64,000 nucleotides of DNA from assembly GCA_963765955.1 (NCBI GenBank), contig CAVXYA010000010.1:499119-563118 (forward strand), given 5' to 3'. The position numbers and the translations under genes are program-made. Positions 59,586-64,000 of this stretch are shown in pieces. Source of the DNA: JAXDMK01 sp963765955. GTDB taxonomy: Bacteria > Actinomycetota > Acidimicrobiia > Acidimicrobiales > AC-14. The notes beneath the pieces were generated by a model. The model searched no databases, was not told the DNA's origin, and saw only the letters and a list, made by a program, of their open reading frames with translations. Each line of letters starts with the position of its first letter. The first letter of the stretch is position 1.

Positions 59586-62500
59586 GTGACGGGGGTCGGA
59601 CGGGGCAGGGGACGGATGGCCGCCGCGCTCGGGCTGCTCGTCCTCCTCTGCGGATGGCTGGCGGCTGAGGCCGGGCCCGCCGCCGCCCGCCAGGCCGCGG
59701 CCGCCTCGCAGCTGTCGGTCGTCGGTGCGGGCCTCCGACCCGACCGCGCCGGTGGTCGTGCTCACCAACGAGGGCCGGGCGCCGTGCCTGGTGGCCACCA
59801 CGTCGTTGGGCACGGTCGTGCTGACCCGGGTGGAGCAGGCCGGCGCGGCGGTGGAGCCGATCGTGTTCGACGCCGCCTTCGAGGACGGCCTCGACGCCTT
59901 CGTGGCCCGCGGCCTGCGCCCGCTCGAACCGGGGGCGGCGGCCGAGCTGCCGCTGCGCGTCGTCCCCCTCGGACCGACGGGCACCGCCTTGGAGACGGTG
60001 GCGCCGTCCACCACTACCGCCGCCCTCGGCTCGCTCTACCCCGTCCGGGAGGGGCAGCCGTTGGCCCTCGACGTCACCTACGCCGCACCCGCCGTCACCG
60101 GCGGCGACAACCCCGTCCCGGTGTGCCCGGCGGCGTCGACCGCCGCCGCCCCCTCCGAGAACACTGGCTCCGACGAGGACGGACCTCCGTGGGGCCTGGT
60201 GGCAGGCGGCGTGGCGGTGGTGTTCGTCCTCCTCATCGTGTTCGCCCTGGTCCGCCGGCGGCGGCCGTCGCGACCAGGTCGGGCGGCTCCCCTGGCGTCG
60301 GTGCTCGTCCTGCTGGCGGTCGCTGCGGCCTGGGTGGTGCACGCCTCCCCGGTGGCGGCCGTGATCGTCGTTGACCCCAGCCTGGCCGACGCCTGGGCCG
60401 GGTGCAGCGCCACCCTCCACGGTCCCGGAGGCGACCCGGCGGGCATCCTCCCCGCCCTGGAGGCGCCCGGCGTCAACGTGCGGATCATCCCGGCCAACGG
60501 CGACGCCACCCACGAAGGGGCCATCTCGTCCACCGACATCTTCGTGTTCTGGAACACCGACGACCGCCACCCCTACGCCGGCACCGGGGGCAACGCCGAC
60601 CCCTGCACGTCGCTCTACCACGAGCTCTTCCACGGGGCGGAGGACGCCGGGGGTGGCCAGGACCACTCGCCATGCGTCACCGCCGCCGGCCCCAGCGGGC
60701 TTCCGACCAACGAGGTCAACGCCACCCGGGCCCAGAACCGGCTGCGGGAAACCCTCGGGATGCCCCCTCGCAGCCACTACGGCGACACCCCGCTGCCGAC
60801 GGGCGAGTGCCTCCCGCCCGACCAGCAGCCGACCGACCCCCAGTGCTCGGGCCAGGGGTGCGCCGACAGCAACGGCGACCCGCATCTGGTCACCTTCGAC
60901 GGCGTCCGCTACGACTTCCAGGCGGTGGGCGAGTACATCGCCTTCCGCGACCCCGCCGGCGGCTTCGAGCTTCAGCTCCGCCAGGAGCCGGCTGCCGGGT
61001 CGCGGGTGGCGTCGGTCAACACCGCGGCCGCCATGGACGTGGCCGGCGACAGGGTCGAGGTCGGCCTGGCCGGCGCCCAGCGGGATGTCGTCGTGACCCT
61101 CGCCGGCCGGCCGGTGGCGCCCGGGCCGCTGCCCGCCGGCGGCGCGGTCGAGCTGGTCCACGGGCCGGTCCGGACAGGTTCACATCGTGCGCTGGCCGGA
61201 CGGCTCGACGGTGTCCGTCACGCCCATCGGCCCGTGGGGGATCCGGGTCAGCGCCCAGCCGGCCGAGGCCCGCCGGGGCGACGGCCGCCAGGAGGGGCTC
61301 TTCGGCGACTTCGACGGCGACTCGTCCGACGACATCCGGCCCCGCGGTGGCCAGCCGATCGTCCGGCCCACGTTCGCCGAGCTCTACCCGGCGTTCGCCG
61401 ACAGCTGGCGGGTGGCGCCGGCGACATCGCTCTTCACCTACGGGCCGGGCGTCACCACCGACACCTTCACCGACCGCACCTTCCCCGACCGGGAGGTCAC
61501 GCTCGACGACCTCCCCGGACGGGCTGCGGCCGACGCCCTCTGCCGCCGGCGGGGCGTGACCGATCCGGCGAGCCCTGGCCGCCTGCACCTTCGACGTGGC
61601 CATCACCGGCCAGCCCGACTTCGCCATCGCCGCCCTCGGCAGCCAGACGTTCCTCGGCGCCCTCCGGGTCGACGGCCGGGAGGTCACTGCCACCATCGCC
61701 CAACCGGGCGCCACCGCCCGCCTCACCTTCGCCGGCACCGCCGGCCAGCGGGTCTTCGTGGAGGTGGTCTCGTCCACCCTGCCCAACGACTGCGGGGTGC
61801 TCGAGCTGCGAGCCCCCGACGACCGCGAGCTGGCGAGCGGCTGCATCATCGAGGGGCGGGGCAACATCGACGGCACCGTCCTGCCCGACACGGGCCAGTA
61901 TGCAGTGATCGTCGACCCCCGCGACGACCTCACCGGCGAGGCCCGGCTCCGGCTCTTCACCACGTCGGACCTGTCCGGCAGCGTCACGCCCAACGGGCCC
62001 GAGGCGCGGGTTGCGATCTCCACGCCGGGGGAGGTCGCCCGCCTCACGTTCGACGGGACGGGCGGCGAGCGCCTGTTCGTCGACGTGGTGTCGAGCACGC
62101 TGCCCAACGACTGCGGGGTGCTGGAGCTGCGGGACGCCGACGGATCGCGAGCTGGTGAGCGGCTGCATCATCAACGGGGCGGGCAACATCGACGGCACGG
62201 TGCTCCCGTCGTCCGGCCGGTACACGGTGGCCGTCGATCCTCGCGACGAGCTGACGGGCGAGGCGACGCTGCGGGTGTACTCGACGCCGGACCAGGTCGG
62301 GCCGATCGCGGTGGGCGGGGAGGCGACCGCCACCGTCGCCGCCCCGGGAGCCGTGGCCCGGCTCGAGTTCGCCGGCACCGAGGGCCAGACGCTGTCGGTC
62401 GACGTCGTGTCGACGAACCTGGCCAACGACTGCGGGGTGCTCGAGCTGCTGGCGCCGGGAGGACGGGTGGTCACCAGCGGCTGCATCATCAACGGCGACG

Positions 62501-62604
62501 GCGACATCGCGGCGACCGTGCTGCCCGCCACCGGCGTCTACTCGATCCTCGTCGATCCCCGCGACAACCTCACCGGCGAGGCCCGGCTCCGCCTCCAGGG
62601 GTAA
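59586..62604 (+). CDS. Large surface protein with membrane span, von Willebrand D-like domain and C-terminal repeats; four frame breaks
   Basis: A signal peptide ('LGLLVLLCGWLAAEAGPAAA') is followed by a frame change at about 59718-59726. Next come a beta-rich region, a span ('LVAGGVAVVFVLLIVFALV') and a zinc-protease-like 'SLYHELFHGAEDAGGG'. The von Willebrand D-like start is 'DSNGDPHLVTFDGVRYDFQA'. Frame changes near 61165-61180, 61570 and 62145 are needed for 'IVRWPDGSTVSVTPIGPWGI', 'ALAACTFDVAITGQPDFAIA' and the three ~100-residue repeats with 'LPNDCGVLELR', 'SGCII', 'GNIDGTVLP' and 'DPRD(D/E/N)LTGEA'. Repaired, it is about 1000 residues. Adhesion or matrix binding is a guess. Confidence 0.75.
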
Positions 62605-62704
62605 CCAGGTCCGCCGCGCCACCCGGAACTTGCGCACAGGACGGACTGCACTCCGTTGCATTCATGCGAAGGCGGCTTCCAAGCGCTTCGTCGCAGGACC
62701 TGTC

Positions 62705-62718
62705 GAGAGCGGGCGACG
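62705..62718. repeat. Direct repeat, left copy (attachment-site-like)
   Basis: GAGAGCGGGCGACG here is repeated exactly at 63987-64000, the last bases of the window. It is the 3' terminus of the tRNA-Gly sequence on the minus strand, so the pair looks like the two attachment sites of an integrated element of about 1.28 kb. Confidence 0.75.
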
Positions 62719-62755
62719 GGAATCGAACCCGCGTTCTCAGCTTGGGAAGCTGAGC
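62708..62755 (-). tRNA. 3' half of a tRNA-Gly(CCC) gene (truncated)
   Basis: Read on the minus strand, 48 bases match the 3' half of a tRNA: an anticodon arm with stem CTCAGC/GCTGAG and 7-base loop TTCCCAA (anticodon CCC, Gly), a T arm with GGGTTCGATTCCC, and the acceptor strand CGCCCGC plus discriminator T. Upstream (above 62756) the D arm and the 5' acceptor strand GCGGGCG are missing, so it cannot fold. Conserved 3' halves of tRNA genes are typical attachment-site copies left by integrases. Confidence 0.85.
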
Positions 62756-62788
62756 GGAGGGGGCTTCGTGACCTGCCCCGAATCCGCG

Positions 62789-62802
62789 AAAGTCCTGGTC
62801 AG
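62789..62802. repeat. 14-bp inverted repeat, left copy
   Basis: AAAGTCCTGGTCAG is the exact reverse complement of 63970-63983. The pair lies just inside the two attachment-site copies, so they could be integrase arm sites or element ends. Confidence 0.65.
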
Positions 62803-62903
62803 AGGCTATGTCCGAGTGTCCGGCAGTGACCGCTGGAACCGCCCCGTGACCGTGAGTTAGGTCACGTTTAGGTCACGCCGGGCCCGACGGCGGCGCCGGC
62901 TGG

Positions 62904-62909
62904 CATCAT
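62904..62909 (+). promoter_or_regulatory. -10-like element of a leaderless promoter
   Basis: CATCAT lies 6 bases before the GTG at 62916. Confidence 0.45.
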
Positions 62910-62915
62910 GGTTGG

Positions 62916-63107
62916 GTGCCTCGCTACTTTCACCTCGAGCGCTACCCCGGCAAGTTCGTAGCGATCGAGATGGCGACCGACGAGGTGGTGCTGACGGCTG
63001 ACACGCCGGAGAAGCTTCACGAGCAGATCCAGCAGCGCGGGCTGTGCAACGTCGCCGTGATGCGCGCGCCGAGAGAGGACGAGCCCCTCTTCGTCGGCAC
63101 GAACTGA
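62916..63107 (+). CDS. DUF5678-like small protein
   Basis: A 63-residue protein: 'FHLERYPGKFVAIEMATDEV' then 'VLTADTPEKLHEQIQQRGL' and 'NVAVMRAPREDEPLFVG'. The Y-P-G-K-x-V-A-I and the 'helix then hydrophobic strand with P' pattern fit DUF5678 proteins, small partners often found near toxin-antitoxin genes or proteases. The GTG at 62916 is supported by CATCAT six bases upstream. It lies inside the proposed integrated element. Function is unknown. Confidence 0.7.
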   Translation: MPRYFHLERYPGKFVAIEMATDEVVLTADTPEKLHEQIQQRGLCNVAVMRAPREDEPLFVGTN

Positions 63108-63196
63108 CCCTAGATGGTGTGCGGCGCACCTTCATGGCCGCACGTTGGGGTGGCAGGCGGCGAATACGCCCAATCGGACCCGTCGTAGAGACGGGG

Positions 63197-63562
63197 TCAG
63201 GTAGGCGGGTCGAACTGGCGCACCCTCCGGGCGTCGACCACCCAGAGCTGCCTCGTGGGATCGCCAATCTCCAAGGCCGTGCACAATCGCTTCAGCACGG
63301 CCTCCAACTCGACTCTGCCGGGGCGGTCGCTGACCCGCAGTACGACGATCCCCGCCGTCGCCTCCGGAGGGAACCGGAAGGGGTTGGAGAAGTCGAGGTC
63401 GAGCGTGACGAGGGCCCGGGTCGCGCCGGTGGCGGCAGCGAGCACGTCAGCGTCGAACGCCCCGCCCATCCCTTCGTCGGAGACGGTGTCGACGTCATGG
63501 CCGCGGTCGCGGAGGCCGTTGATCCAGGTGGCGCCGAGGTTCTCGTCGAGCTTCAGCCTCAC
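63197..63562 (-). CDS. DUF5615 PIN-like toxin-type protein
   Basis: A 121-residue PIN/Mut7-C-like protein. It begins 'RLKLDENLGATWINGLRDRG' then 'HDVDTVSDEGMGG', with the family's D-E-N-L and V-x-T-V-x-D-E-G motifs. 'ATRALVTLDLDFSNPFRFPP' carries the D-x-D-F and 'GIVVLRVSDRP' the last strand. The acidic residues are those of PIN-type RNases. Its ATG overlaps the stop of the DUF433 gene (ATGA), giving the usual antitoxin-first coupled order. Confidence 0.88.
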   Translation of the reverse strand: MRLKLDENLGATWINGLRDRGHDVDTVSDEGMGGAFDADVLAAATGATRALVTLDLDFSNPFRFPPEATAGIVVLRVSDRPGRVELEAVLKRLCTALEIGDPTRQLWVVDARRVRQFDPPT

Positions 63563-63792
63563 GCCACGTCGACGAAGCGGGCCGTGGCCAGCAGGGAGCC
63601 GTAGGCGAGGCAGGCGTGCACATCGTCGGTGACCAGCTGGGGGTACTCCTCGAGGACGCCCTCCGTGGTCCCTCCGTCGGCGAGCAGGCCGAGCACGAGG
63701 CCTACCCAGATGCGGGTGCCCCGAACGACCGGCTTGCCGAAGCAGATCTGCGGGTCGATGACGATCCGGTCGAGGAGGGCCTCACGTGGCAC
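63559..63792 (-). CDS. DUF433 antitoxin-type protein
   Basis: A 77-residue protein: 'RIVIDPQICFGKPVVRGTRI' followed by 'WVGLVLGLLADGGTTEGVLE' and 'YPQLVTDDVHACLAYGSLLA', the complete DUF433 domain with its helix-turn-helix-like core. It pairs with DUF5615 proteins as a presumed antitoxin. The GTG at 63792 is preferred because a TACGAT hexamer lies six bases upstream (63799-63804 on the minus strand); GTG at 63828 would add 12 residues. The pair forms a two-gene operon with a 4-base overlap. Confidence 0.9.
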   Translation of the reverse strand: MPREALLDRIVIDPQICFGKPVVRGTRIWVGLVLGLLADGGTTEGVLEEYPQLVTDDVHACLAYGSLLATARFVDVA

Positions 63793-63969
63793 AGCGTCAT
63801 CGTACGGGAGCAGGGGAGATGAGGGCACTCAACGATGCCTGGGAGCGGCCGGCGTTGCCCGTTCCGACCCCTCGTGACCCTCTCGTGACCCGAATCCTAA
63901 GGTCACGCCAAGGTCACGCCGGCTTTGGGACCCCGTTTCGGGCCTCTCATCAGAGCCAGGAAATAGGCA

Positions 63970-63983
63970 CTGACCAGGACTTT
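63970..63983. repeat. 14-bp inverted repeat, right copy
   Basis: CTGACCAGGACTTT is the reverse complement of 62789-62802. It lies 3 bases before the right attachment-site-like repeat. Confidence 0.65.
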
Positions 63984-63986
63984 TAT

Positions 63987-64000
63987 GAGAGCGGGCGACG
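63987..64000. repeat. Direct repeat, right copy: start of a second tRNA-Gly 3' end
   Basis: GAGAGCGGGCGACG repeats 62705-62718 and is cut by the window end. The rest, probably the intact tRNA-Gly(CCC) gene on the minus strand, would continue beyond 64000. Confidence 0.7.

Noticed and set aside
62756..62790. Complete tRNA-Gly gene at 62.7 kb
   Set aside because: The D arm and 5' acceptor strand cannot be found upstream of the anticodon arm; only the 3' half is present.
62860..63900. Integrase remnant inside the proposed element
   Set aside because: The repeated GGTCACG motifs near 62860 and 63900 are suggestive of integrase-gene edges, but no frame shows integrase motifs.

Overview
The window looks like chromosomal DNA from a very high-GC, Gram-positive actinobacterium. 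Class Acidimicrobiia or a near relative is my inference. Support comes from extreme G/C bias at third codon positions, many GTG starts, and gene order matching the mycobacterial origin flanks: jag-rsmG-parA-parB-trx-sigM/anti-sigma-Rv3909-like-pcnA, and ino1-padR-DUF5318-ponA-rpsF-ssb-rplI-dnaB. jag at the left edge and a parS site at 1701-1716 put the replication origin just outside the left end.

Layout. 0-4 kb: chromosome segregation (jag 3' end, rsmG, parS, parA, parB). 4-15.3 kb: thioredoxin and thioredoxin reductase, a sigma/anti-sigma pair, a membrane Ser/Thr kinase with a discoidin-like ectodomain, DegV, a DUF6049-type secreted protein, a GNAT and the CCA-adding enzyme. 15.4-20.7 kb: a double-domain dCTP deaminase, a methyltransferase, a broken HEAT-repeat gene, inositol-phosphate synthase with its PadR regulator, and a DUF5318 protein. 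21.4-29.1 kb: a bifunctional penicillin-binding protein, panB, DUF192, rpsF-ssb-rplI (no rpsR) and dnaB. 29-35 kb: accessory DNA with a decayed and an intact quinone-oxidoreductase-like gene, hydrolases, patatin and several frameshifted small genes. 35-49 kb: a hybrid histidine kinase, a haloperoxidase-like lipoprotein, a large SARP/AfsR-like regulator behind an 11-bp-spaced heptamer array, GlpX and a LigD-like PE-polymerase protein. 49-56 kb: a cluster of PAP2 proteins, including a translationally coupled operon of substrate-binding lipoprotein, PAP2-kinase fusion and flippase-like protein. 56-62.6 kb: SDR, processive glycosyltransferase, secreted lipase and a large surface protein with a von Willebrand D-like domain. 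62.7-64 kb: the 3' half of a tRNA-Gly gene, a DUF5678 protein and a DUF433/DUF5615 antitoxin-toxin pair, ending where a second copy of the tRNA 3' end begins. This looks like a small integrative-element remnant.

Two features run through the window. First, many genes have a -10-like hexamer (TANNNT or CATNAT) only 6-8 bases before a GTG start, which suggests widespread leaderless transcription. Second, at least eight genes, including the essential ssb, are interrupted by single-base frame changes, most simply explained by uncorrected assembly indels. Interrupted genes are therefore described as one gene each.

The strongest leads are the lipoprotein/PAP2-kinase/flippase operon (50.0-54.3 kb), codon-usage pockets at both classical intein insertion points of dnaB, the SARP-type operator at 40.56 kb, and two covarying tandem hairpins at the end of the CCA-adding enzyme gene.
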